64,000 nt of DNA from Nocardiopsis ganjiahuensis DSM 45031. GTDB lineage: Bacteria; Actinomycetota; Actinomycetes; Streptosporangiales; Streptosporangiaceae. The position numbers were made by a program, and so were the translations under genes. The stretch covers positions 60,141 to 124,140 of the forward strand of contig NZ_ANBA01000029.1 of assembly GCF_000341085.1 (NCBI RefSeq), read 5' to 3'. Each line of letters begins with the position of its first letter. The first letter of the stretch is position 1. Of this stretch, positions 48,142 through 56,607 are shown piece after piece. The notes under the pieces were generated by a model. That model ran no database searches. It saw nothing but the letters and a program-made list of their open reading frames with translations, and had not been told where the DNA came from.

Positions 48142-50748
48142 GTGGGTCAGCCAGGGGGTGCGGGGCGCGGAGCCAGGACCGGGATCAGGACACAGCTCAA
48201 CAGGATCGTGCTGATCCCCAGTGTCACCTTCCTCGCGTTGTTCGTCGTCCTGAGCGCGGCCACCCTCGCCCAGGCCGTGTCCCTGCGGTCGTCGGTCACT
48301 GACGGCCGGGCCGGGGCCGACCTCGCCGAGGCGCTCACCGCACTCCAGAACGAACGCCTCCGCAGCGTCGAGTTCCTCACCGATCCCACCGGTGACACCC
48401 GCCAGGCGCTGGTCGGCGCAGCGGAGAGCACCGACGAGGCACTCACCAGGGTCCGGGAGGTGCGCCGGACCCTCGAGGGAGACGCCGACGTCCCGACCCC
48501 CCTCGCCCAGGAGTTCTTCGGATCCGTGGAGGACGTCCTGGCGCTGCGCTCGGACAACCTCACCGACCCGGGGCCGGCCGCGGACGCCCTGGAGACCTAC
48601 ACCGGGGCGATCCACCAGGGCATCGGCCTCTACACGGAGACCGTCCGAGGGCTGGACGACGGACCCGCCTCCGACGCCGCCTCGGCCGCCGACGACCTGC
48701 TGTGGGCCCAGGAGAGCTTCGGTCACACCGACGCCGTCGTCACCGCGGTCCTCGCGGAGGGCGTCCTCACCCGGGACGAGCAGGCCGAGATCGCCTTCCT
48801 GGCCGGGGACGCGAGCCGCCGCCTGGACGCCAGCGGGCAGCCGGCCGCGGAGGAACGGGCACAGGAGCGGGCACAGGAGCTGTCCGGGGCCGGCCCCGAA
48901 GCGGACCCCGGGACGGACGCGGGCCGGCTCTCCACCGTCGGGGAAATCACCCGGGGAGAGGCCTGGTCGGCCGCCATGGAGATGGCCGACACCCTCGTCC
49001 GACACGAGGCACAGGTCGACGTCGACCTCTTCACCGGCGAGCAGACCCGCAGCACCGAGCCTCCGGGCGGGCTCGCCGGCTGGCGGGAGGCGGCCGACGA
49101 GGTCGGCACCGAGCTGGCGGCGGTCACCGAGGCCCAGGTGGGCACCGTCGTCGCCACCACCGAGGAGGCCAGTTCGTGGATGTTCACGATGGCCCTCGGC
49201 GGCGGCATCATCTCCATGTTCGCCGGAACGGTCGCCTACGGGGTGGCCGCCCGCTCGGCCGGCCGCCTGACCTACCGGCTGGCCAGGCTCCGGGCGGAGA
49301 CCCTGGCCATCGCCCGCAACGACCTCCCCAGGATCGTGCGCCGTCTGGAGGCGGGGGAGAGCGTCGACCTCGACACCGAGATGAAGCAGCTCGACCACGG
49401 CACCGACGAGGTCGGCCAGGTCGCCGACGCCTTCAACACCGCCCAGCGCACCGCGGTCAGCGCCGCCGTCAAACAGTCCGAGATCCGGGCCGGGGTCAAC
49501 CGGGTCTTCCTGGGGATCGCCCACCGCAACCAGTCCCTCGTGCAGCGCCAGCTCCAGCTGTTGGACCGGGTGGAGCGCGAGGAGGAGGACCCCGACCTGC
49601 TGGAGAGCCTCTTCCAGCTCGACCACCTGGCGACCCGGGGACGCCGCCACGCGGAGAACCTCATCATCCTCGGCGGGGCCCAGCCCGGCCGCCGCTGGCG
49701 CCACCCCGTCCCACTCGTGGACATCCTGCGCGGAGCCATCTCCGAGACCGACGAGTACGCCCGGGTCGAGCTCACCTCCGTCCCGGACCTGTCGCTGGTC
49801 GGCGCGGTCGTGGCCGACGTCATCCACCTCCTCGCGGAGCTGGTCGAGAACGCGACCGCCTACTCTCCGCCCCACACCGAAGTCACCATCGCCACCGACA
49901 ACGTCCCCAAGGGCGTGGTGATCGAGATCGAGGACCGCGGCCTGGGGATGACGGAGGAAGCACTCGCCGAGAACAACGCCACGCTCTTCAAGGCGCCGGA
50001 GTTCGACGTCATGACCCCCGGCACGGACGGCCGCCTCGGCCTGTTCGTCGTGGCCAGGCTCGCGCGCAAGCACGACATCGGCGTGCACCTGCGGCCCTCG
50101 CCGTACGGGGGCACCCGGGCCGTGGTGCTCGTTCCCGGAGCCCTGGTGGTCGCCTCCGGCGGCGCCTCCTCCGAGAGCCCCCGGGCGGCCGTGCTCGCCC
50201 GTTCCAACGCCGTCCTCCGGGAGCACGCGGGCGCCTCCGAACCGGCCGATCCCGCGGACCTGCTCTCCGCCGAAGCGGGAGCCCGGCAGGCCCGCCCCGT
50301 GCTGCGCTCGGTCCCCGAACACGGAGACCGGGCCCGCGGAACCGAACTCCACGACCACGCCCCGGGCGCCCCGCTGCTCCGCCAGGTTCCCGACCTGGAA
50401 CCCGAACCGGAGGAAAGGGTTCGGGAGCGGTTCCCGGCCCCGCTGCCCGAACGGGGCGCCGACGACACACGGGTCGGTGCGGGGCCGGAACGGGCGGGCC
50501 TGCCCCGACGCAGAAGGCAGGCCAACCTCGCACCCCAGCTCCGAGACGGACCGGCCCCCTCCGGCGGTACACGCGAACCGGATCCGCTACCCCAGCGCAG
50601 TCCCGAACAGGCGCGCCGGATGATGGACGCCTTCAGCGCGGGAACCCGACGCGGCCGGGCCGAGGAGGTCGATCGCGACGGGCCCGGGCACAGCAGTGAT
50701 GACCAGGTCGGTGCAGGCGCCGACGAGCACACAGGAGAGAGCGACTGA
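48142..50748 (+). CDS. Conservon sensor protein CvnA (nitrate-sensor/HATPase type)
   Basis: An 868-residue membrane protein. Transmembrane helix 1 lies at about residues 20-42, then a roughly 300-residue extracellular sensor region, transmembrane helix 2 at about 348-370, a HAMP-like linker, and a HATPase domain with LVENATAYSPPHTE (N-box) and EDRGLGM (G1). A helix with DHLATRGRRHAENLIILGG stands where the HisKA dimerisation helix is expected. The C-terminal 170 residues are charged and disordered. In Streptomyces, cvnA genes head four-gene conservons whose products form a membrane complex with a small GTPase. GTG 48142 follows GGAGGAG. cvnB starts one base after its stop. Confidence 0.9.
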   Translation: MGQPGGAGRGARTGIRTQLNRIVLIPSVTFLALFVVLSAATLAQAVSLRSSVTDGRAGADLAEALTALQNERLRSVEFLTDPTGDTRQALVGAAESTDEALTRVREVRRTLEGDADVPTPLAQEFFGSVEDVLALRSDNLTDPGPAADALETYTGAIHQGIGLYTETVRGLDDGPASDAASAADDLLWAQESFGHTDAVVTAVLAEGVLTRDEQAEIAFLAGDASRRLDASGQPAAEERAQERAQELSGAGPEADPGTDAGRLSTVGEITRGEAWSAAMEMADTLVRHEAQVDVDLFTGEQTRSTEPPGGLAGWREAADEVGTELAAVTEAQVGTVVATTEEASSWMFTMALGGGIISMFAGTVAYGVAARSAGRLTYRLARLRAETLAIARNDLPRIVRRLEAGESVDLDTEMKQLDHGTDEVGQVADAFNTAQRTAVSAAVKQSEIRAGVNRVFLGIAHRNQSLVQRQLQLLDRVEREEEDPDLLESLFQLDHLATRGRRHAENLIILGGAQPGRRWRHPVPLVDILRGAISETDEYARVELTSVPDLSLVGAVVADVIHLLAELVENATAYSPPHTEVTIATDNVPKGVVIEIEDRGLGMTEEALAENNATLFKAPEFDVMTPGTDGRLGLFVVARLARKHDIGVHLRPSPYGGTRAVVLVPGALVVASGGASSESPRAAVLARSNAVLREHAGASEPADPADLLSAEAGARQARPVLRSVPEHGDRARGTELHDHAPGAPLLRQVPDLEPEPEERVRERFPAPLPERGADDTRVGAGPERAGLPRRRRQANLAPQLRDGPAPSGGTREPDPLPQRSPEQARRMMDAFSAGTRRGRAEEVDRDGPGHSSDDQVGAGADEHTGESD

Positions 50749-50749
50749 G

Positions 50750-51184
50750 ATGGTGGGCAAGAGCAAGGCCGCGGACAACCTGGACTGGCTCCTGGACGAC
50801 CTGGTCGACCGCGTCGTGGGGTCCAGCCACGCGATCGTGCTGTCGGCTGACGGACTGTTGCTCGGGCGCTCCCGGGGGCTGGACCCGGAGGACGCCGAAC
50901 ACCTGGCAGCACTGGCCTCGGCGTTCCAGAGCCTGGCCCGGGGAACCGGGCGCCACTTCGGCGGCGGGGACGTCCGCCAGACCGTGGTGGAGATGGAGCA
51001 TTCGTACCTGTTCGTCACCGCGGCGGGCACCGGTGCCTGTCTGGCCGTCCTGGCGACGGAGGACGCCGACGTGGGCCTGGTCGCCTACGAGATGAACCTG
51101 CGGGTCAAGCGGGTGGGCCAGTTCCTCACCGCGCCGCCCCGGCACCCGGGGCACCTCACGGCCATGGGAGGTGGGGGCTCGTGA
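50750..51184 (+). CDS. Conservon roadblock/LC7 protein CvnB
   Basis: A 144-residue roadblock/LC7-fold protein (LDWLLDDLVDRVVGSSHAIVLSADGLLLG, ATEDADVGLVAYEMNLRVKRVG). Such proteins partner small GTPases and can act as regulators of nucleotide cycling. ATG 50750 follows AGGAGAGA, and the stop overlaps cvnC (GTGA). Confidence 0.93.
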   Translation: MVGKSKAADNLDWLLDDLVDRVVGSSHAIVLSADGLLLGRSRGLDPEDAEHLAALASAFQSLARGTGRHFGGGDVRQTVVEMEHSYLFVTAAGTGACLAVLATEDADVGLVAYEMNLRVKRVGQFLTAPPRHPGHLTAMGGGGS

Positions 51185-51810
51185 GCGAATCCGGTGAACA
51201 GTACGGGGTCCGACAGCGCAGAGCCGAACAGCGCAGGGCCGATCGTCAGGGGGGCGGTCGGCAGACCGGCAACCCCCCGGGGGGCGAACCGTCGGGCACG
51301 GAACAGCAGGGGGCCAGGCACCGGAGCGCACCGCTGTCGAGTGTGGCGCCTGTCGCCGAGGACCGGGAGCACCAGGGGCCGCTTCGCCGACAACCCTCGA
51401 CCTGGCACCGGGGCCGGGGGCACCCGAGTTCCGAGGGACCCTCCGCCGGGGTGAACCCGGGCGACGCCCCGGCCGGCCCGCTGGTACGGCCCTACACGAT
51501 GACCAAGGGACGGACCCGGCCCGGCGCGGAGGGGCGCGGACTCGACCTGATCACCATCGTGATGGCCGCCCGCGACCGGGCGGAGCGCACCCGTGGCCCC
51601 GAACTCCAGGCGATCCTGGCGCTGTGCCGCAGGCCCATATCGGTCGCGGAGATCTCCGCGCGCCTGGAGGTGCCGCTGACGGTGGTCAAGGTGCTCCTCG
51701 GCGACCTCGTGGCCGAGGGCGACGTCCACACCCGGGCAGCGCTGCCCGTGACCCAGCTTCCCGAGAAGAAAGTACTTCAGGCGGTACTCGATGGCATCCG
51801 CAGACTCTGA
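51181..51810 (+). CDS. Conservon DUF742 protein CvnC
   Basis: A 209-residue protein. The first 100 residues are disordered and Arg/Gln/Gly-rich, longer than in many homologues. The DUF742 winged-helix-like domain follows: LVRPYTMTKGRT, LDLITIVMAA, AILALCRRPISVAEISARLEVPL and the ending VLQAVLDGIRRL. GTG 51181 overlaps cvnB by 4 bases, and the gene overlaps cvnD by 20 bases. Confidence 0.92.
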   Translation: MSESGEQYGVRQRRAEQRRADRQGGGRQTGNPPGGEPSGTEQQGARHRSAPLSSVAPVAEDREHQGPLRRQPSTWHRGRGHPSSEGPSAGVNPGDAPAGPLVRPYTMTKGRTRPGAEGRGLDLITIVMAARDRAERTRGPELQAILALCRRPISVAEISARLEVPLTVVKVLLGDLVAEGDVHTRAALPVTQLPEKKVLQAVLDGIRRL

Positions 51811-52393
51811 GAACCGGCCGGGCACGCAGGAGGCGATCCCCCAGGCCGTCAAGATCATCGTCGCCGGGGGGTTCGGTGCGGGCAAGACCACGATGGTGGC
51901 CTCCGTCAGTGAGATCACCCCGCTCAGCACGGAGGAGGTGATGACCGAGGCCAGCCAGGGGGTCGACGACCTCGGGGGAGTGGAGAACAAGACCACCACG
52001 ACGGTCGCCCTGGACTTCGGGCGCATCACCATCAACGACGACATCGTGCTGTACCTGTTCGGCACACCGGGGCAGGACCGCTTCTGGTTCATGTGGGACG
52101 AACTGGTGGAGGGCGCTCTGGGGGCCGTGGTCCTGGCCGACACCCGGCGTCTGGACACCTGCTTCCACGCGGTGGACTTCTTCGAACGCCGCGGGGTGCC
52201 GTTCGTCGTCGCGGTCAACCGGTTCGAGGGGGCCGCCGTGTACGAGACCGAGGAGGTGCGCGAGGCCCTCGACGTCTCGGCCGGTGTCCCCGTCGTGATG
52301 GCGGACGCCCGGGAACGCGAGTCCTCCAAGGAGGTCCTCGTGGCGCTGGTCACCCACATCATCGACAGCCGCCGTCCGGCGATGAGCGGCTGA
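51791..52393 (+). CDS. Conservon small GTPase CvnD
   Basis: A 200-residue Ras-like GTPase. G1 is GGFGAGKTT, G3 LFGTPGQDRF, and G4 is VAVNRFEG in place of NKxD; the first segment of switch I contains TTTTVALDFG. The family acts with CvnA-C in a membrane signalling complex resembling eukaryotic G-protein systems. It is the last gene of the four-gene operon, overlapping cvnC. Confidence 0.94.
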   Translation: MASADSENRPGTQEAIPQAVKIIVAGGFGAGKTTMVASVSEITPLSTEEVMTEASQGVDDLGGVENKTTTTVALDFGRITINDDIVLYLFGTPGQDRFWFMWDELVEGALGAVVLADTRRLDTCFHAVDFFERRGVPFVVAVNRFEGAAVYETEEVREALDVSAGVPVVMADARERESSKEVLVALVTHIIDSRRPAMSG

Positions 52394-52539
52394 CCGGGCG
52401 ACCCCGCCCCCCGCGACCACGTCGGTCCGGTATACGTTCAGGAGATACGCCCGTGAATGTGGTGTTGAACGCTACAATGTCGCGGCAGTGACCACCCGCT
52501 TTGACAGCGCACCCATCCGCCTCTCGTCTGAATCCTGGT

Positions 52540-53457
52540 ATGCGAAACTCTGACCGACTTCCCCCACGCGAACTGCCCAAGCGGCGTTCCGGACGCCACC
52601 GCAACCCGCTGTCCTTCGACAACTGGTTCGGTACCCCCGCTCTGATCATGGCGGTCCCGGGCACGGCCGAACAGGCCAGGGACGCCGACGGTGAGTTGAT
52701 CGGTGCCCGAATGGCCGACCTCGTCCGGGCCTACCGCCCCGAGGTCACCATCAGGTTCGGACACACCGAGGGCCACGAGCACAGCCTCGGCGAGGCCCTC
52801 GCCGGCCTGGAGAAGTCCGGGGACCGGCCCCTCGCCGGAGTCGTGGTCCCGCTGGTCACGGCCCCGCACGCGGGGACCAGTGCCGCGATCGCGACCGCTG
52901 TGGCCGAGGCCGGGGCCGACGTCCGCGTCACCGAGGGCCTGGGCCCGCACCCGATGCTGGCCGAGGTGCTGCACCTGCGCCTGGCCGAGTCCGGGTTCGT
53001 GCGCGCCGACCGTATGCGCCTGATCAGCGTGACCGCCCGCAACACCACCATGGCCGACGGCGTCGTCGTCGGTGCCGTCGGTGGTGAGGGGGCCGTGGGC
53101 GCGGCCGGTGTGACCGCCGTCCTGCTCGCGGCCCGGCTCGGTCTGACCGTGCTTCCCGCGGACCTGGAGAACGAAGCCGCTCTCGAGCAGGTCGTCGCCC
53201 AGCTCCGCCAGGGCGGCTGCCGGCGCCCGGTCATCGCGCCCAGCGCTCTGGGCCCGGAGATCTCCGCCGCACAGCTCTCCGGCCTCGCCGAGCGCTTCGG
53301 CGCCCGGGCCGGTGCGCCCCTGGGCGCGGACAGCCTCCTGGGCAAGATCGCCGCGCTGCGCTATGCCGAGGTGCTGAACTCGCTCGGGGTGGAGCAGCCC
53401 CCCACCGCGGAGGAGCTGCCCGCTCCGGTGGGCTCCCGACACCGTCCGGAGTCCTGA
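52540..53457 (+). CDS. CbiX/sirohydrochlorin-chelatase-like protein, one metal histidine missing
   Basis: A 305-residue cytoplasmic protein related to CbiX chelatases. The usual metal-binding HGxR of strand 1 reads ALIMAVPGTAEQ, with Pro in place of His. The second region, GVVVPLVTAPHAGTSAAI, still has its His. Two CbiX-like halves can be made out (about residues 40-150 and 160-270). It may not be an active cobalt or iron chelatase. ATG 52540 is used; TTG 52501 in frame would add 13 residues and neither has a clear ribosome binding site. TACAAT at 52473-52478 may be the -10 element. The gene lies alone between the two conservon operons. Confidence 0.72.
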   Translation: MRNSDRLPPRELPKRRSGRHRNPLSFDNWFGTPALIMAVPGTAEQARDADGELIGARMADLVRAYRPEVTIRFGHTEGHEHSLGEALAGLEKSGDRPLAGVVVPLVTAPHAGTSAAIATAVAEAGADVRVTEGLGPHPMLAEVLHLRLAESGFVRADRMRLISVTARNTTMADGVVVGAVGGEGAVGAAGVTAVLLAARLGLTVLPADLENEAALEQVVAQLRQGGCRRPVIAPSALGPEISAAQLSGLAERFGARAGAPLGADSLLGKIAALRYAEVLNSLGVEQPPTAEELPAPVGSRHRPES

Positions 53458-53490
53458 TTCCGCGACACGCCTCGCCAGGACCTCGTTGTA

Positions 53491-53520
53491 CAGGGCCGCC
53501 CGGACCTCCGGGCGGCCCTG
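53491..53520 (+). terminator. Terminator after the CbiX-like gene
   Basis: A 13-base perfect stem (53491-53503 with 53508-53520), loop ACCT. Confidence 0.75.
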
Positions 53521-53623
53521 TCGCGTCGATCGGGTGTGACCTGCTCTTTCGTTCCGTTTTCGGCGCCCTCTAACATGCCGGGCCCCGGATGCTCCGAGAT
53601 GTTGGATAACTATTCGTGATTGT

Positions 53624-53653
53624 TTGACAACGTACGGCAATGGTTTTTCGATA
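53624..53653 (+). promoter_or_regulatory. Promoter of the second conservon sensor gene
   Basis: TTGACA (53624-53629) and TCGATA (53648-53653) with an 18-base spacer, 74 bases before the start codon, in an AT-rich stretch unusual for this region. Confidence 0.65.
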
Positions 53654-53726
53654 GCCTCGGCAGGACCGTAAGCCGCCGAGGCGCCCCTCCAGGACGCCAC
53701 GGCACCCGCACGGGCCGGAGGGGGCC

Positions 53727-56084
53727 ATGCGAAGAACTCACGCGTCCACCCGGACGATCCGCGGACAGCTCACCCGTATCGTGCTCATCCCGAGCCTGTG
53801 CTTCCTGGCGCTCTGGCTCATCGTGGCCACGCTCGGCACCGCGCAGGCCGCACAGCTGATGGGCGCCGTCGGCCAAGCCCGGGAGGGCACCGAGATCCTC
53901 TCCGAGGCCGCGACCGAACTCCGGGTCGAGCGCCGCCTGTCCATGGTCCATCTGGGGATCCAGGACGGCGGCGGGGACTCGACCGTCCTCAGCGACCTCG
54001 AGGAACAGAGGGAGAGCACGGACGGAGCCCTCGCAGAGGCGGTGGGCCTCGCCGGCCGGCTGCAGGGCGGCAGGGACGACGAGGTGAACCGCAACGCCGC
54101 CGCGGTGACCGAGATCCCGGACGGCGTCACAGCCCTGCGGGCGTCGGTCGACGACCGCAGCGCCAACCGGGAGGAGACCCTCGTCACCTACGGGAACTTC
54201 CTCGAGACCCTGACCGACACCGCCATCGCACTCCTGCACACCACCGAAGGCGGCGAGAACCTCACCGACGCCGTGCTCACCAGGGAACTCCTCGCGGCAC
54301 ACGAGGACTACGCGGCAGCGGACGCCCTGCTCGCCGGGGTCATCCCCGCGGGACGGATGACCTACGAGGAGACCGCCCACTTCACCTTTCTCACTGCCTC
54401 CTACCGCGCCACCCTGGACACCGTCAGCCACGCCATGCACCCCAGCGTCAGGGCCGATCACGAGGCCCTGGTCCAGCAGAGGATCTGGACGGCCGCCGAA
54501 GGACTCAGCCGGAGGGTGGTCACCCGGCCCCCGGTCGCCGAGGCCGACGAGACGGTCCCCGGGCAGGCACCGCTGACCGAGTGGAACTCCGCCATCGATG
54601 TCGAGGCCGATGCCTGGGACGAGTCCTCGGCCGTCGCCGCCCTGGCCCTGGACGACATCGCCGACGCCCAGACCGCACGCACCGTGGACCTGGCCTGGAG
54701 CGCCGCCCTTCTGAGAGTCACCCTCGGGGTCGCTGCCGCGGCCGTCACCCTGCTCGGCGGGGCGGTCGCCATCTCCCTGGTGAGCCGCTCCTCACGCCGC
54801 CTCACCGAGCGCCTCACCTGCCTGCGCGAACAGATCCTGGAACGGGACGCCGACCTGCCCGACATCATCGAACGGGCCCAACGGGGCAGCAAGGTCGACG
54901 TCGTGGACGAACTCCCGGCCCTGGACGAGGAGGGCGACGACGAGATCGGTCAGGTCGCCGAGGCCTTCGACAGTGCCCAGATCACCGCGGTGGAGGCCGC
55001 CGTCCGGCAGGCCGAGATCCGCCGCGGCGCCAACCGCGCCTTCCTGGGGATCGCCTTCCGCAACCAGACCCTGGTCCAGCGCCAACTGCGCCTGCTCGAC
55101 GAGATCGAGTACAACGAACAGGACCCCGAGGCGCTGCGGCGCCTCTTCCGTCTGGACCACCTGGCCACCCGGGCCCGCCGGTACGCCGACAACCTCATCA
55201 TCCTGGGCGGGGGCCAGTCCGCCCGCCGCTGGCGCCAGCCCCGGCCCCTCGTGGACGTGCTGCGCGCCTCCATCGCGGAGACCGAGGACTTCGAGCGGGT
55301 CCGCCTGACCTCCGCGCCCCGGGTGCTCATGCACGGCCAGGTCGTGGCGGACGTCGTCCACCTCCTCGCGGAGCTGGTGGAGAACGCCACCCAGTTCTCG
55401 CCCGCCGGAACCCCGGTCGACGTCGGGTGCACCCCGGTCGCCGGCGGACTGGTCGTGGAGATCGAGGACCGAGGGCTGGGCATGTCCGAGCAGGGGTACG
55501 CGGCCGCCGAACGCACGCTCACCCGGCCGCCGGAGTTCGACGTGATGGCCCTGCCCGACGATCCCCGTCTGGGTCTGTTCGTCGTGGCCCGACTGGCCGA
55601 ACGGCACGGCATCCGCGTGTGGCTGCACCCCTCGCCCTACGGCGGAACCCTGGCCACCGCGCTCATCCCGGACAGCCTGCTGGAGCCCGTGGACAACCCG
55701 GTCGCGGTCACCGGCGCCCCTGCCGGGGTGCCCTCCTTCCCCGGCGCCCTGGGCCATCTGAGCCCTCAGGGGCCGGTGCCCCCGTCAGGTCCCCAGGGGC
55801 CGTTCGGGCACTCCGGGCCTCAGGGGGTCCCCGGTCAGGCCGACCCCCGAACCCAGAGCGGGCCGCAGCAGCAGGTGGGGTCCCAACAGATCGGGTCCCA
55901 GCCGCAGGCCGGACACTTCGGGGTACCGGGCCCGTTCGGGCCCTCCGGTCCCCAAGGCCCTCCGGGCCACTCGGGGCCGCAGCCCCGGAACGGCTTCCCG
56001 GGGCCGCCGAGCGGGTTCGGGCCCTCCTCACCCACCACCACACCCTTCCCGACACCGCCACGAGGAGGACACAGTGAGCGCTGA
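53727..56084 (+). CDS. Second conservon-type sensor (CvnA-like) with Gly/Pro-rich tail
   Basis: A 785-residue relative of the gene at 48142. Transmembrane helix 1 is at about residues 17-40, the extracellular part runs to about 325, and helix 2 is at about 328-352. The HATPase domain has LVENATQFSPAGTPVDV and EDRGLGM, preceded by DHLATRARRYADNLIILGG. The last 120 residues are low complexity, built from GPQ/GPS/GPF-type triplets, quite unlike the charged tail of the first sensor. ATG 53727 follows GGAGGGGGCC. Its stop overlaps the DUF742 gene, and no roadblock gene follows. Confidence 0.9.
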   Translation: MRRTHASTRTIRGQLTRIVLIPSLCFLALWLIVATLGTAQAAQLMGAVGQAREGTEILSEAATELRVERRLSMVHLGIQDGGGDSTVLSDLEEQRESTDGALAEAVGLAGRLQGGRDDEVNRNAAAVTEIPDGVTALRASVDDRSANREETLVTYGNFLETLTDTAIALLHTTEGGENLTDAVLTRELLAAHEDYAAADALLAGVIPAGRMTYEETAHFTFLTASYRATLDTVSHAMHPSVRADHEALVQQRIWTAAEGLSRRVVTRPPVAEADETVPGQAPLTEWNSAIDVEADAWDESSAVAALALDDIADAQTARTVDLAWSAALLRVTLGVAAAAVTLLGGAVAISLVSRSSRRLTERLTCLREQILERDADLPDIIERAQRGSKVDVVDELPALDEEGDDEIGQVAEAFDSAQITAVEAAVRQAEIRRGANRAFLGIAFRNQTLVQRQLRLLDEIEYNEQDPEALRRLFRLDHLATRARRYADNLIILGGGQSARRWRQPRPLVDVLRASIAETEDFERVRLTSAPRVLMHGQVVADVVHLLAELVENATQFSPAGTPVDVGCTPVAGGLVVEIEDRGLGMSEQGYAAAERTLTRPPEFDVMALPDDPRLGLFVVARLAERHGIRVWLHPSPYGGTLATALIPDSLLEPVDNPVAVTGAPAGVPSFPGALGHLSPQGPVPPSGPQGPFGHSGPQGVPGQADPRTQSGPQQQVGSQQIGSQPQAGHFGVPGPFGPSGPQGPPGHSGPQPRNGFPGPPSGFGPSSPTTTPFPTPPRGGHSER

Positions 56085-56535
56085 GGGCCGCCACGCCCGT
56101 CGCCTGACGGACCGCGGCACGGACAGCAGCACCGACGGGAACGAACCCAGACCCGACGACGGCAGGGAGGACGCGGAGTACGAGAGGTTCCTGCGCCCCT
56201 ACGCCGTCGACGTCGGAACCGCGGAGGCCGTGCCACCCACCACCGCAGGCACCACCGGCCCCGCCGACCTCGACCTGCTCGCCCTCGTCATGGCCGCCCG
56301 TACCCCCGGCCGCCACGAGTGGTTGCGTCCCGAGCGGGAGACCATCCTCAACCATGCGCTGAGAGCCAGGACGGTGGCGGAGCTGGCCGCGGAGGTCGGG
56401 CTCCCCGTGGGCCAGGTCCGCGTCATGGTCGCCGAGATGGTCGCCGACGGCTCACTCCAGCGCTGCGGGCCCTCCCGTCCCCTGGGCCGCCAGGACATCC
56501 TGCACGCCGTCCTCGTCGGGCTGCGTTCCCTGTGA
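56074..56535 (+). CDS. DUF742 protein (CvnC-like) of the incomplete conservon
   Basis: A 153-residue DUF742 protein: FLRPYAVDVG, LDLLALVMAAR, ILNHALRARTVAELAAEVGLPV, and ending ILHAVLVGLRSL, paralogous to the gene at 51181. GTG 56074 overlaps the sensor gene by 11 bases. No CvnD-type GTPase follows; the next gene is an L-2-hydroxyglutarate oxidase with its own promoter. Confidence 0.9.
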   Translation: MSAEGRHARRLTDRGTDSSTDGNEPRPDDGREDAEYERFLRPYAVDVGTAEAVPPTTAGTTGPADLDLLALVMAARTPGRHEWLRPERETILNHALRARTVAELAAEVGLPVGQVRVMVAEMVADGSLQRCGPSRPLGRQDILHAVLVGLRSL

Positions 56536-56595
56536 GTTCCAGCCCCGGCGGCCTCTGTGCCGGGCCCTCGTCCCGGGTGCCGGACCCCGGGTTGC

Positions 56596-56601
56596 TAGCG
56601 T
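56596..56601 (+). promoter_or_regulatory. Probable -10 element for leaderless lhgO
   Basis: TAGCGT ends 6 bases before ATG 56608, and no ribosome binding site is present, which fits a leaderless transcript. Confidence 0.45.
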
Positions 56602-56607
56602 GCGCCC

